From: Puniceicoccales bacterium Verruco_01
GTDB lineage: Bacteria; Verrucomicrobiota; Verrucomicrobiia; Opitutales; Oceanipulchritudinaceae
DNA length: 64,000 nucleotides
Assembly (NCBI GenBank): GCA_001604565.1
Contig: LVBV01000007.1
Location: 1-64,000, forward strand
Direction: 5' to 3'
The notes under the pieces were generated by a model that was not told where the DNA came from, did not search any database, and saw only the letters and a list, made by a program, of their open reading frames with translations. The position numbers and the translations under genes are program-made. Shown here piece after piece: positions 50,238 to 60,970 of the stretch. Every line of letters begins with the position of its first letter. Position 1 is the stretch's first letter.

Positions 50238-50408
50238 GCGATTTCCAAAAGAAAACCGAAAAGAATCCTGAAATTCATCCACAGATTTCGCAGATTTCGC
50301 TGATTACAGATTCAGAATCCTCTCCTTCTTACTAATCTGCGTAAATCCTGTTTGAATCTATGGAGAAACAACTCTGGGTTTTATCCAGGGTGGACTTTTG
50401 AGAAACGC
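50238..50408. repeat. MITE-like repeat element, copy 2
   Basis: A 171-base non-coding block lies between the convergent galK and yjbQ. Its ends GCGATTTCCAAAAG (50238-50251) and CTTTTGAGAAACGC (50395-50408) are imperfect inverted repeats, 11 of 14. Over its length it resembles 37241-37400. It begins one base after the galK stop codon. Confidence 0.75.
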
Positions 50409-50422
50409 CGCATAGCCGCGCG

Positions 50423-50842
50423 TCAATCCCCGACGAGGGTGACAAGGACGCTCCGCGTGTGCGGGATTCGACGGTGTTCCCAGAGGAAGACGCCCTGCCA
50501 TGTGCCGAGCAGCAGCCGTCCCTCTGCGAAGGGGATCGCCTCGCCCGAACGGGTGAGGGCCGTGCGGATGTGCGCGGGCATGTCGTCGTCGCCCTCCAGC
50601 GTGTGCAGGAAGGACGGGTCACCATCCGGGACGAGCCGTGTCATCCAGTGTTCCAGGTCGCGCAGCACGTCCGGATCGGCGTTCTCCATGATGACGAGGC
50701 TCGCGCTCGTGTGGCGGCAGAAGACGTTTGCAATGCCGCTTTTCAGCCCGCTTTCCCGCAGCGCCGTATCGAGTCGGGGCGTGATCTCGTACAGGCCGCG
50801 GCCCTTTGTGGGAACACTGAGATTCACCTGCGCCACGCTCAT
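50423..50842 (-). CDS. YjbQ-family protein (UPF0047)
   Basis: The 139-residue protein shows all family landmarks: CRHTSASLVIMENADPDV, EGDDDMPAHIRTAL and the LLGTWQGVFLWEHR strand. Members form trimers with a possible metal or thiamine-phosphate site; some have weak thiamine phosphate synthase activity. The cellular role is not established. It lies 42 bases from the end of the sigma/HtrA-like operon. Confidence 0.9.
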   Translation of the reverse strand: MSVAQVNLSVPTKGRGLYEITPRLDTALRESGLKSGIANVFCRHTSASLVIMENADPDVLRDLEHWMTRLVPDGDPSFLHTLEGDDDMPAHIRTALTRSGEAIPFAEGRLLLGTWQGVFLWEHRRIPHTRSVLVTLVGD

Positions 50843-50883
50843 GGGAAAAGTCTGACCGAAATCCGCACGCGTGGGAAGGACCT

Positions 50884-51834
50884 TCAGGCCCTCGGCACCG
50901 GCACGGGCTTCGGGGCCGGGGCGGCGGGTACGAGGTTCTGCGAATCGCCGGCGTCGCTTATCGGACGGGCGGCCACGCGCACAGTGAGCTCCACACCCGC
51001 TCCGTCGCGCGAGAGCTTCACCGGGACGTATTCGCCCACCTTGGTGTAGAAAAGGGCGTTGCGCAGGTCGTCGAGGTCGTGGATCGGGTAGAGACCCACC
51101 TGCACGATTTCGTCGCCCGCGCGCATCCCCGCCTGTTCGGCGGGCGTGCCCGGGATGATGCTGCGGACAAGGACCCGCGTGCCGTCGGCCACGGAAGTAT
51201 CCAGAGCCACTTCAAAACCGATCCAGCCTTCGGCCACCTTGCCGGAAAAGAGAAGATCGTCGCGCACGCGCATCGCCGCGCGGGCGGGCAGAATGTAGGT
51301 GGAGCCGATCTCCGAGATCGCGCCCACTTGGATGCCGACAAAGCGTCCGTTGAGGTCCAGAAGCGGCGCGCCGCCGTCGCCGGGACTGGCGGGAATGTTC
51401 GTACGGATGAGGCTGCACGCAAAGATGTGCTGCCCGAAGCGGCTCTCCACTCCCGTCACCATGCCGAAGGAGGGCGTGGGCGCCAGCTCAAGCGGCGAGG
51501 CCACGCGCAAAAGGAGCGTGCCGGGAGCCGGAAGGGTGGGGCTGTCGCCGATCTGGATGAAGGAAAAGCTCCTCGGCAGCGTCATGATCTTCAGGAGCGC
51601 CAGATTCGTCGCCTTGTCGAAGCCGATGACCCTTGCCGCGTACTCCACGCCGCGGTGCACCACCCACAGGCGGTCGGGGTTCTGCACGATGCTGGCGTTG
51701 GTCAGGATGTGGCCCTCGCGGCTGATGAAGAAACCCGTGCCCACGACGATCTGCGAAGTCTCCGTGGGGCTGGAGCTTTCATACGCCGCCTTGACGCGCA
51801 CGACGGCGTCGCGGTTTTCCTCGAAAAGCTCCAC
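50884..51834 (-). CDS. HtrA/DegP-like protein with dead protease site and PDZ domain
   Basis: About 316 residues with a trypsin-like domain followed by a PDZ domain (residues ~200-290) and a Pro-rich tail. All three catalytic residues appear replaced when set against HtrA: Ser48 for His (ILTNASIV), Asn77 for Asp (KATNLALLKI) and Gly154 for Ser (PGDGGAPLLD). The protein is probably a binding or sensing scaffold. This frame opens with GTG at 51834, but a signal peptide lies just upstream in another frame across a 9-base homopolymer. It is the third gene of the sigma-factor operon, which suggests an envelope-stress role. Confidence 0.82.
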   Translation of the reverse strand: MELFEENRDAVVRVKAAYESSSPTETSQIVVGTGFFISREGHILTNASIVQNPDRLWVVHRGVEYAARVIGFDKATNLALLKIMTLPRSFSFIQIGDSPTLPAPGTLLLRVASPLELAPTPSFGMVTGVESRFGQHIFACSLIRTNIPASPGDGGAPLLDLNGRFVGIQVGAISEIGSTYILPARAAMRVRDDLLFSGKVAEGWIGFEVALDTSVADGTRVLVRSIIPGTPAEQAGMRAGDEIVQVGLYPIHDLDDLRNALFYTKVGEYVPVKLSRDGAGVELTVRVAARPISDAGDSQNLVPAAPAPKPVPVPRA

Positions 51835-51935
51835 GAAGCGTTTCTGGAGGGCCAGAAAGTCCGATCCGTCAGCGGCGCGTAGGCCCGCTGCGGCTAAAAA
51901 AAAACACCAAGGACAAGGATGAGGCGGCGGATCAT
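51835..51935 (-). other. Out-of-frame signal peptide segment upstream of the HtrA-like gene
   Basis: From the ATG at 51935 the minus strand encodes MIRRLILVLGVFF and stops at TAG within or just after a run of nine T (51896-51904). With one additional T the frame continues as LAAAGLRAADGSDFLALQKRFV into the HtrA-like protein, giving a perfect signal peptide. So the full gene is probably 50884-51935 with a frameshift, either real (slippage or phase variation) or an assembly error. Confidence 0.75.
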
Positions 51936-51948
51936 GAGAACCTCTCCA

Positions 51949-52485
51949 TCAGAAGGAATCGCCCATCGAAAGGACGCCGCCCCGGCCTGTGACCGACCCG
52001 AGCTGGTCCGCCACATAGCGCGTGGAGCCCGCGTCGGGCGTGTTGATCGAGCCGAGCGACATCACCTTGCGGAAATTGCCGGACTCCCCGCCCGAATTGA
52101 GAAGATCGACGACAAAGCGTTCCGCCCCCGGCGAAGAAGCCCGGGTGTTCGCCTCCACGGAGACCACCATGTCCACCGGCGCCGTCACCGCCTGCGGCAG
52201 GGGGCCGTCCCCGGAGCCACGGTTGAGCGCGATGCCGAAGGCCACCATGATCGCCGCCAGAATCGGCATGGCGTAGGTGGAGCGCGAGTGCAGGACGATA
52301 CGGAAGAAGTTACGCACGCCCGAGCGGCGGCGGTCCACCACCGTCTTGAAGAGCTTCTGTTGCAGGCCGCGGTCGAAGTCCGCCCAGAATTCGGGGCCCG
52401 GACGCTCGGCCCGCTTCACGCGAAGGAGCTGTTCGAGGGTGACACCCCCCGACACTTCGTGCCTGGACTCTCTGCGCTTCTTCAT
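51949..52485 (-). CDS. Probable membrane anti-sigma factor
   Basis: The ~178-residue protein has a cytoplasmic N-terminal part (residues 1-70) with basic helices and one membrane helix (TYAMPILAAIMVAFGIAL). A ~90-residue extracytoplasmic tail follows. This topology, and the position 18 bases after an ECF sigma factor, fit an anti-sigma factor, but no zinc-binding anti-sigma motif is seen. The ATG at 52485 is preferred to TTG at 52503. It is followed by the HtrA-like gene 13 bases later. Confidence 0.6.
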   Translation of the reverse strand: MKKRRESRHEVSGGVTLEQLLRVKRAERPGPEFWADFDRGLQQKLFKTVVDRRRSGVRNFFRIVLHSRSTYAMPILAAIMVAFGIALNRGSGDGPLPQAVTAPVDMVVSVEANTRASSPGAERFVVDLLNSGGESGNFRKVMSLGSINTPDAGSTRYVADQLGSVTGRGGVLSMGDSF

Positions 52486-52503
52486 CGCCGTCTCGGAAAC
52501 CAA

Positions 52504-53142
52504 CTAGGAAAGGTACGACTGGAGGTCGGCCTGGAGCTGCTGCTTGGCATAATGCAGACGGGAGCGGACGGTGCCTTCGCTCGTATGCATGATTTCCGCA
52601 ATCTCCTGATGGCCTAGACCTTCAATCTCGAACAGCACCACGACTGTTCTATGTTTAGGAGACAACTTCTGCAGCGCTTCGTTCAATTTTTCCTGCAGTT
52701 CCGCAAGCTGGGCGGAGTGATCACCCGCGGATTTCTGGGAAAGGGTGTCCACAATCTCGCCGGGGGCCATTTCCTCGTTGATGGTCTCAAACGAGAAGAA
52801 GCGGCGCATCCGGCTCTTCTTGAGGTGACTCAGGGCCGTGTTCACCGCGATGCGGTAGAGCCATGTGAAAAAGCTGCTCTGCCCCTTGAAGCGCGAGAGG
52901 GATGTGAAGGCGCGCACAAACGCGTCCTGCGTGAGGTCCGCGGCGTCTTCGCGGTTCGAGGTGATGTTGTAGATGATGGAGAAGATCCGCTCGCGGTACT
53001 TGCGCGTGAGGACGTCGAACGCCGCCATCTCGCCCGCCTGAACGCGCGCCACAAGGGCCAGATCGTCATCGACCTGCACCTGACCGGCTGCGCCGATCCC
53101 GGCGGCCTCGGAGGTCGCGCGTGCGTTGGACCATTCGCCCAT
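52504..53142 (-). CDS. ECF sigma factor, RpoE-like
   Basis: The 212-residue protein has sigma region 2 (ADLTQDAFVRAFTSLSRF, FFTWLYRIAVNTALSHLK) and region 4 (QKLSPKHRTVVVLFEIEGLG and the helix-turn-helix EIAEIMHTSEGTVRSRLH). It directs RNA polymerase to an extracytoplasmic-stress type regulon. The next two genes in its direction are a membrane anti-sigma candidate and an HtrA-like protein, so it may be controlled by envelope signals. Autoregulation is likely, but no AAC-type -35 was confirmed. Confidence 0.93.
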   Translation of the reverse strand: MGEWSNARATSEAAGIGAAGQVQVDDDLALVARVQAGEMAAFDVLTRKYRERIFSIIYNITSNREDAADLTQDAFVRAFTSLSRFKGQSSFFTWLYRIAVNTALSHLKKSRMRRFFSFETINEEMAPGEIVDTLSQKSAGDHSAQLAELQEKLNEALQKLSPKHRTVVVLFEIEGLGHQEIAEIMHTSEGTVRSRLHYAKQQLQADLQSYLS

Positions 53143-53290
53143 GCTCCCAGCATGCCCGTGCCGCCCGACAAAGTAAAGGCCTTATTGTTCCAGTGAAAAC
53201 ACAGGAATTCCGCATGTTTTTTCATCCCGGCTTGCCGGTGCGGGGTCCGCGCGATAGAAACCGCCACGCGCCCGCAAGGAGACGCTTCAC

Positions 53291-54037
53291 ATGGACATCC
53301 CGCGAATCTTCACCATCACCGAGAGCGCTCACCGCATTCACAATCCGTTCACGCCGGAAAAATTCGCAACGCTCGGCTCGGCGCTGCGGCTGGAGCCGGG
53401 GGCCTCGGTGCTGGACCTTGGCAGCGGCTCGGGGGAGATGCTCTGCACCTGGGCGCGCGACCACGGCATCACGGGCATCGGCGTCGATATGAGTGCCCTC
53501 TTCACCGAACAGGCGAAGCGCCGCGCGGAGGAACTGGGCGTTGCCGACAAGGTCCGGTTCGTCCACGGCAATGCCGCGGGCTACGTCTCGCAGGAGAAGG
53601 TGGACGTGGCCGCCTGTGTCGGCGCCACATGGATCGGCGGCGGAGTCGCGGGAACGATCGAGCTACTCGCGAAGAGCCTGCGCCCCGGCGGGATGATTCT
53701 CATCGGCGAGCCCTTCTGGCGGCAGCGGCCCCAGTCGGCAGAGGTCGCAAAGGGCTGCCTTGCCCACTCGGTGTCCGACTTTCTCCTTCTCCCGGAGCTT
53801 CTCGCGTCCTTCGGCAAGCTTGGCTACGACGTTGTGGAAATGGTTCTGGCGGATCAGGAGGGCTGGGACCGATACGAGGCGGCCAAATGGCTCACCATGC
53901 GCCGCTGGCTGGACGCCAATCCCGGCGACGAGATGGCGGCGGAGGTCCGGGCCGGATTAACCTCGGAACCCGTGCGCTATGCCACGTTCACGCGCGAATA
54001 TCTGGGCTGGGGCGTCTTCGCCCTGATCCGGCGCTAA
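53291..54037 (+). CDS. Class I SAM-dependent methyltransferase
   Basis: The 248-residue enzyme has the SAM-binding loop VLDLGSGSG (residues 40-48), an acidic residue after GIGVDMS and the AACVGATWIGGG segment. The C-terminal domain FTREYLGWGVFALIRR is common in small-molecule or lipid methyltransferases. The substrate is unknown. AGGAG precedes the ATG. It is divergent from the sigma-factor gene, with a 148-base gap. Confidence 0.85.
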   Translation: MDIPRIFTITESAHRIHNPFTPEKFATLGSALRLEPGASVLDLGSGSGEMLCTWARDHGITGIGVDMSALFTEQAKRRAEELGVADKVRFVHGNAAGYVSQEKVDVAACVGATWIGGGVAGTIELLAKSLRPGGMILIGEPFWRQRPQSAEVAKGCLAHSVSDFLLLPELLASFGKLGYDVVEMVLADQEGWDRYEAAKWLTMRRWLDANPGDEMAAEVRAGLTSEPVRYATFTREYLGWGVFALIRR

Positions 54038-54152
54038 ACGCCCGGGCGACCAGCGGGAGTCTTCCTGTGCGGAGATTTCCCGCCATCCCGGTTCCCGCCG
54101 CCATCATTCCTTGTGGCGTTCATGCGGGAAAGTGTTCTAAAATGGCCCGCAC

Positions 54153-55928
54153 ATGGCCCTTGCGCGCATCCAGAAAGGCATTGTGAGCCATCTCCAGACG
54201 ATGGGGCGCCTGAGCGGCGAGCAGGCGCAGAAGCTCATCGACGCCCCCGGCGAGATGTCGGGCGAGGCGGTGGAGCAGCTCCTTTCCAAGGAGTACGGGA
54301 TCACCCCGTTCCAGATCCTCGTCGCCAAGGCGAAGGCGTGCGACCTTGCCCCCTTCAACGCCCGCGCCTTTGTGATCGGGCCGCGCACCTTCGAGAAGCT
54401 GGAAAAGGACTTCTGCCGCGAGCACAAGGTGCTGCCCGTGGGCCTTGTGGGCGAGAGGCTCGTCATCGCGATCACCAATCCCTTCAACCTTGAGGTCGTC
54501 ACCCTCGTGCAGGAGACCGCCCGCATGAAGACGGTGGCCCTGCTGGCCATCGAGGGCGAGGTGGAGGACAAGCTGAAGGACGCCTCCAAGCCGGAAAGGC
54601 CGAAGGCGGAGGGCTTCGAGGATGTGGTGGGGGCCCTCGACGAAATCTTCGGCGAGGAGGCCCGGAGTATCGACCCCGAATCCCTTGAGGAGGAATCCGC
54701 GCCGATCATCCGGCTGGCCAACCGGATCATCGAGGACGCCTATTATTCCGGCGGCAGCGACATCCACATCGAGCCCTTCGAGACCTTTGCGCGCGTGCGC
54801 GTCCGGGTGGACGGCATCTGCCACGAGAAGCTGCGGATCCCGCCCAAGGTGGCGACGGCGCTCCTCGCCCGCCTGAAGGTGATGGCGAACCTCGACATCG
54901 CGGAAAAGCGCCTGCCGCAGGACGGGCGCATCGTCTTCAAGCAGCACAGCCGCAAGGGGATCGACATCGACCTCCGCGTCGCGACCGCGCCCCTCAACCA
55001 CGGCGAGGGCGTTGTCATGCGCATTCTGGACAAGCAGAAGAGCACGCTGCCGCTCACGGCGCTTGGCTTTTCCGAGGAGAACCTTTCCAAGTACCGCGAG
55101 GTGATCCAGCGGCCCTACGGCATGATCCTGCACTGCGGACCGACGGGCTCGGGCAAATCGATGACCCTGTACTCCGCGCTCAACGAGATCAGCACGCCGG
55201 AACTGGTCATCCGCACGGCGGAGGACCCCATCGAATACACCCTTCCCGGCATCTGCCAGATGCAGATGCACCGCAAGATCGGCCTGACCTTCGCGAACGC
55301 CCTGCGCGCCTTCCTGCGGCAGGACCCGGACATCATCCTCGTGGGCGAAATCCGCGACAAGGAGACCGCGCAGATCGCCGTGGAGGCGGCGCTCACCGGC
55401 CACCTTCTCTTTTCCACCCTGCACACGAACGACGCCCCGAGCGCCATCGCGCGCCTCACGGACATGGGGATCGAGCCCTTCATGCTCTCGGCCTCGCTCG
55501 TCTGCGTCTGCGCCCAGCGCCTGATGCGCCGCGTCTGCAAGACCTGCAAGAAGAAGTATCTCCCCGAGGGACGCGAGGCGGAGATCATGGAAAAGGCCCT
55601 CAAGTGGAACGGCGAAGTGTTTCAGGCGGAGCCTCGCGGCTGCCCGGCCTGCGGAGGCTCGGGCTACAAGGGCCGCATCGGCATCCACGAACTCATGACC
55701 GTTTCGGACGATCTCGTCCACGGCATCAACGTGGGGATGGAGGCCGCCAAGCTGAAGCGAATCGCCGTGCGGGACGGCATGTGGACCCTGCATCAGGACT
55801 CGCTCCTCAAGGTGCGCGAGGGTGTGACCACCCTTGTCGAGGCGCTTTCCACCGTTCCGCCGGACATGGAGGACCTGGACGCGATCAAGGCCGCGGCCAC
55901 CACCGAGGAGGCGCTCCGCAGCCTGTAG
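54153..55928 (+). CDS. Type II secretion / type IV pilus assembly ATPase (GspE/PilB)
   Basis: The 591-residue hexameric ATPase powers pilus or pseudopilus assembly from the cytoplasmic face. An N-terminal MshEN-type domain comes first. The ATPase core has Walker A GPTGSGKS (residues 329-336), an Asp box with [10 protein letters not shown], Walker [13 protein letters not shown] and the His box [13 protein letters not shown]. The tetracysteine zinc motif is CKTCKKKY plus [14 protein letters not shown]. The nearest structural partner here is the GspK-like gene 9 kb upstream. GspE or PilB cannot be told apart by sequence alone. Confidence 0.93.
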   Translation: MALARIQKGIVSHLQTMGRLSGEQAQKLIDAPGEMSGEAVEQLLSKEYGITPFQILVAKAKACDLAPFNARAFVIGPRTFEKLEKDFCREHKVLPVGLVGERLVIAITNPFNLEVVTLVQETARMKTVALLAIEGEVEDKLKDASKPERPKAEGFEDVVGALDEIFGEEARSIDPESLEEESAPIIRLANRIIEDAYYSGGSDIHIEPFETFARVRVRVDGICHEKLRIPPKVATALLARLKVMANLDIAEKRLPQDGRIVFKQHSRKGIDIDLRVATAPLNHGEGVVMRILDKQKSTLPLTALGFSEENLSKYREVIQRPYGMILHCGPTGSGKSMTLYSALNEISTPELVIRTAEDPIEYTLPGICQMQMHRKIGLTFANALRAFLRQDPDIILVGEIRDKETAQIAVEAALTGHLLFSTLHTNDAPSAIARLTDMGIEPFMLSASLVCVCAQRLMRRVCKTCKKKYLPEGREAEIMEKALKWNGEVFQAEPRGCPACGGSGYKGRIGIHELMTVSDDLVHGINVGMEAAKLKRIAVRDGMWTLHQDSLLKVREGVTTLVEALSTVPPDMEDLDAIKAAATTEEALRSL

Positions 55929-56074
55929 GAAGATGCCTCGCAACCGCATCCGGGTCCTCGATTTGTGACGAATTCCCGAAACAGCGGTTTTTCCTCGAAT
56001 AAGGCTGATTTTTTCGCCTCACAGCTTAAAAAAGGAACCGTTTCAAGCGATATTACTCCTATCCCAAGGCAGCC

Positions 56075-56503
56075 ATGAGCGAGAATACCCCCAACGAGGC
56101 GCGCAAGGGCGCCGACAAGCCCGTCTCCCGTCTGATCAAGCCGATCTTCGGCCATTGGGGAGCCGCGAAGTTCCCGATCACGAGCGAGGAACGCTACCGG
56201 CAATTGTTTAACATCGCCCCGGTGTGCGAGGTCTGCGGGGCCGAGCCCGCCATCGCGCTCTCCTGCTTTGACGGCTTCACGAACTGGAAGTTCTGTGGCG
56301 CCTGCACGAGCGACACGGAAACCTACACGATCCCGCTTGCGGACTTTTTCGAGCGGCCCGCCTCCGTCGTGGACTGGCTTGCCCACATGCAGAAGAAGCC
56401 CGGCATGGACTGGGACAGCTTCGGCAAGATGATGCTGCGCCTGCGCGAGGCAACCGGCAGCCGCGGCGGCACGGGTCCGAGCTACAAGGGCCGCAAGTCG
56501 TAG
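56075..56503 (+). CDS. Small protein with a CxxC pair, probably zinc-binding
   Basis: The 142-residue protein has a central zinc-ribbon-like site: Cys51-x-x-Cys54 and Cys74-x-x-Cys77, separated by 19 residues. It begins with a polar tail and ends in a Gly/Arg/Lys-rich stretch (GGTGPSYKGRKS) that could bind nucleic acid. The family is not recognised. It lies 146 bases after the GspE/PilB gene; the gap has no clear terminator. Confidence 0.7.
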   Translation: MSENTPNEARKGADKPVSRLIKPIFGHWGAAKFPITSEERYRQLFNIAPVCEVCGAEPAIALSCFDGFTNWKFCGACTSDTETYTIPLADFFERPASVVDWLAHMQKKPGMDWDSFGKMMLRLREATGSRGGTGPSYKGRKS

Positions 56504-56649
56504 CTGCGGCGGATTCTATGCACTTTTCCAATCCCCGGTCCGATGTGACCGGGGATTGCCGCGTACGGGCTCCAGAGAGAGTGTTTGACTTGCACCCCCG
56601 CCGGGGAGCATTGATTACGATTCGCTGCGAGGTTTGCGGCGAAAGGGGA

Positions 56650-57879
56650 ATGCAGGCAATCGACAAAAACAACATTCCGCGCGTACGGCTCGCGGTGATC
56701 CTGGGTGCTCTGGCCACCTTCGGGCCCTTCGGGACGGACATGTATCTTTCGGGCTTCCCGAGCATCGCGCGGTTCTTCGGGACGGGTGTGGCGAGCGTGC
56801 AGATGTCGCTCTCGGTGTACTTCATCGGGCTCGCCGCCGGGCAGGTGATCTACGGGCCGCTCGTGGACCGCTTCGGGAGGAGGATCCCGCTCGTGATCGG
56901 GCTCGCGCTCTTCACGCTGGCGTCGCTCGGCATCGTCTTTTGCCCGAATGTGGAATCGTTCATCGCCCTGCGCCTGTTGCAGGCGCTCGGCGGATGCTCC
57001 GGCATGATCGTGGGACGGGCCGTGGTGAGCGATCTTTTTGACCTGCGCGGGGCGTCGAACTTCCTTTCCATGCTGGCGGTCGTGCAGGGTTTGGGGCCCA
57101 TCCTCGCGCCCACGGCGGGCAGTTTTCTCCTTTCCGTCACGGTGTGGCAGGGGGTCTTTGTGTTTCTCACGATCTTCGGGATCGGCTGCTTTTCCTCCGC
57201 GTTCTTCGGCCTGCCGGAAACCCTCCCGCTGGAAAAGCGCCGCAGGGTGGGGGCGGCGGGTATCGCGCGGGACTATCTTGCCGTCGTCTCGCGCAGGGCC
57301 TTCCTTGTCCCGGCGCTCTCCGGGGCGCTTGTGGGGTCGAGCCTCTTTGCCTACATCGCGGGCTCGCCCTTCGTCTTCATGCACCTTTACGGCGTCTCCG
57401 CGCAAACCTACGGCCTGATCTTCGCCGGGAACGCCGCGGGCACGCTCCTTGCCGCGCAGGTGAACCGCCTATTGCTAAGGCGGCACACTCCGCAGGCGAT
57501 TCTCGCGGGCGGCATGGTCTTCAACATCGCCGCCGTGATCGCTCTCGCCCTTCTTGCGGGGCGGGCGCCGATGTGGGCCTTCATGATTCCCCTGTGGCTT
57601 GCCATCGCCTCCATGCCGCTCATCTTCGCGAACTCCATCGCTCTTGCCATGGCCTCCTGCCGGGATCTCGGCGGGAGCGCGTCTGCGATCGTGGGGCTTT
57701 TGCAGTTCGGCCTCGCCAGCGTTTCGAGCGCGGTCGTGAGCCTTTTCGACAACGGCACGGCGCATCCGATGACGGTCGTGATGCTGGGCGGCGTGACCCT
57801 CGGGGCGCTCGTCCATTTCGGCCTCGGTGCACACGCGGGAGCAGGGGCGAGGGAAACTGGAGCCACCCATCGGGATTGA
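56650..57879 (+). CDS. Bcr/CflA-family multidrug or sugar efflux transporter (MFS)
   Basis: The 409-residue protein has 12 predicted helices and the family motifs TDMYLSGFPSIARFF near the first helix, the loop DRFGRRIPLVIG (motif A) and the QGLGPILAPTAGSFLL helix (motif C). The family exports drugs, purine nucleosides or amino acids using protons. GAAAGGGGA precedes the ATG. Its last seven codons lie inside the 3' end of tRNA-Thr on the other strand, so the C-terminus (GATHRD) is set by the tRNA sequence. Confidence 0.85.
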   Translation: MQAIDKNNIPRVRLAVILGALATFGPFGTDMYLSGFPSIARFFGTGVASVQMSLSVYFIGLAAGQVIYGPLVDRFGRRIPLVIGLALFTLASLGIVFCPNVESFIALRLLQALGGCSGMIVGRAVVSDLFDLRGASNFLSMLAVVQGLGPILAPTAGSFLLSVTVWQGVFVFLTIFGIGCFSSAFFGLPETLPLEKRRRVGAAGIARDYLAVVSRRAFLVPALSGALVGSSLFAYIAGSPFVFMHLYGVSAQTYGLIFAGNAAGTLLAAQVNRLLLRRHTPQAILAGGMVFNIAAVIALALLAGRAPMWAFMIPLWLAIASMPLIFANSIALAMASCRDLGGSASAIVGLLQFGLASVSSAVVSLFDNGTAHPMTVVMLGGVTLGALVHFGLGAHAGAGARETGATHRD

Positions 57880-57933
57880 ACCGATGACCTGCTCATTACG
57901 AATGAGCCGCTCTACCAGCTGAGCTAGGGTGGC
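57858..57933 (-). tRNA. tRNA-Thr (anticodon CGT)
   Basis: The 76-base minus-strand sequence folds as a full cloverleaf: acceptor GCCACCC/GGGTGGC, a D arm with GCTC..GAGC, anticodon stem GCTCA/TGAGC with loop TTCGTAA (anticodon CGT), T arm ATCGG/CCGAT with TTCAATC, then T and an encoded CCA. It reads ACG codons. It overlaps 22 bases of the MFS gene tail on the other strand. Confidence 0.95.
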
Positions 57934-58066
57934 AGTTCCAGAAGGGAGGAACAATACAGGCGCCTTTACGCCGGGCAAACCTTTTTTCTGCGGGTTCCAC
58001 GCCCCGGTTTTTGTTTGCCCCTTTGGCGGAGTTGGGCAACTCTTCCGGGTTTAACACTTTCGCAAA

Positions 58067-59860
<1,794 letters not shown>

Positions 59861-59886
59861 TGACCTGCAGGTATTTTTCTTTCAGT

Positions 59887-59916
59887 GACGCCGGAGTTTT
59901 CCGGCGTCCTTTTTTG
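59887..59916 (+). terminator. Terminator after aspS
   Basis: A perfect 8-bp stem GACGCCGG/CCGGCGTC (59887-59894 with 59901-59908) is followed by C and six T. Confidence 0.92.
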
Positions 59917-60050
59917 TACAGGGCATGGGTCCAAGCACCCTGCGCGGCGTCAAAGTCCCGCTAAAGAGGACGTAGGACGCCTAGGAATCGCGTGCGGCCT
60001 TGTGCGGAACCCCCGCACGGGTTACCTTGCCGCAATCGGAGGCTTTCGCC

Positions 60051-60461
60051 ATGAGGACGCTCTTCGCCTTGGGTCTTTTCCTGTCGCTCTTTGCCACGAC
60101 GCTTTCCGCGCAGAGGGTGGGGGAGGCGTGGACCGACCGCCGTGGCCTTGTCGTTCAGTTTTCGGACGGCCATTCGCTGAACCTGCGCTTCGACGAGAAC
60201 CGTCTGCGGATGGTCTTTTTTGATGGCAAGGGCATCGTGGAGGCGCCGCTCTTTGCGAAGGCGGTCGTCCGCCTTGAATTCCTTTCCGGAAAGAGGAAGG
60301 ACGAGGTCTTCGTCCTGCGTCCCTCCGGGGAGAGCGCCTTTCTTGCGAACCCGAGGATTCTCCGTCCGCCACACGTGTATCTGGCGACGATCCTCCTCTA
60401 TCCGAAAGAGGATTCCGACGAGGACTGCATCGCCTTGGCGCCGGTCCCCTTCCGCTGGTAG
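60051..60461 (+). CDS. Small exported protein of unknown function
   Basis: The 136-residue protein begins with a signal peptide (TLFALGLFLSLFATTLSAQ) followed by a beta-rich domain of ~110 residues without cysteine pairs or known motifs. ATCGGAGG gives a ribosome site. The next gene begins 54 bases later in the same direction. Confidence 0.65.
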   Translation: MRTLFALGLFLSLFATTLSAQRVGEAWTDRRGLVVQFSDGHSLNLRFDENRLRMVFFDGKGIVEAPLFAKAVVRLEFLSGKRKDEVFVLRPSGESAFLANPRILRPPHVYLATILLYPKEDSDEDCIALAPVPFRW

Positions 60462-60515
60462 TGCCTTCGCGAAAGTTTCTTGCCAGGAAACGGGAGTGCC
60501 TGTTCCCTCTTTGGC

Positions 60516-60941
60516 ATGAATTTCGTCCGCAACGTCCTGATCCTCGCCGCCGGGGTGCTGCTTGCCGCCGTGATCGTGCCGGGCATCGAATTCGGCAGCC
60601 GCTGGGATGCGCTGATGCTGGTCGTTGTGATCCTCGCCCTGTTCAACGCTGTGGTGAAGCCGCTGCTCGTCCTCTTCGCGCTGCCGTTCATCATCCTGTC
60701 GCTCGGGCTCGGCCTCTGGCTCATCAACGCCCTGCTTCTCTACTGGTCGGCGCGCCTTGTGGACGGCTTCGAGGTACGGAGCTTCTGGGCGGCGCTGCTG
60801 GGCGCCTTCGTCATCAGCTTCACGAACATGATGCTTTCGGGCCGTTCCAGGCCCCGCAGCCGCCGCGGACCTCCACCGCCGCCGCAGGAACCGCCCCGTC
60901 CCAGAGGTCCGGGCAGTGGCGAGGTGATCGATATCGATTAG
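60516..60941 (+). CDS. Phage-holin-family-4-type membrane protein
   Basis: The 141-residue protein has four membrane helices in the pattern of the widespread PF04020 group (VLILAAGVLLAAVIVPGIEF, then the NAVVKPLLVLFALPFIILSL, GLWLINALLLYWSARLV and SFWAALLGAFVISFTNMML segments). Despite the family name it is a common chromosomal membrane protein, not a sign of prophage. The tail is Pro/Arg-rich (about residues 108-135). Confidence 0.88.
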   Translation: MNFVRNVLILAAGVLLAAVIVPGIEFGSRWDALMLVVVILALFNAVVKPLLVLFALPFIILSLGLGLWLINALLLYWSARLVDGFEVRSFWAALLGAFVISFTNMMLSGRSRPRSRRGPPPPPQEPPRPRGPGSGEVIDID

Positions 60942-60970
60942 GTGATCGCCGTCTTGGTTGTGGCGGACGG

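Noticed and set aside
60516-60941. Sign of a prophage from the holin-family protein
   Set aside because: PF04020-type proteins are common chromosomal membrane proteins; no other phage gene is near.
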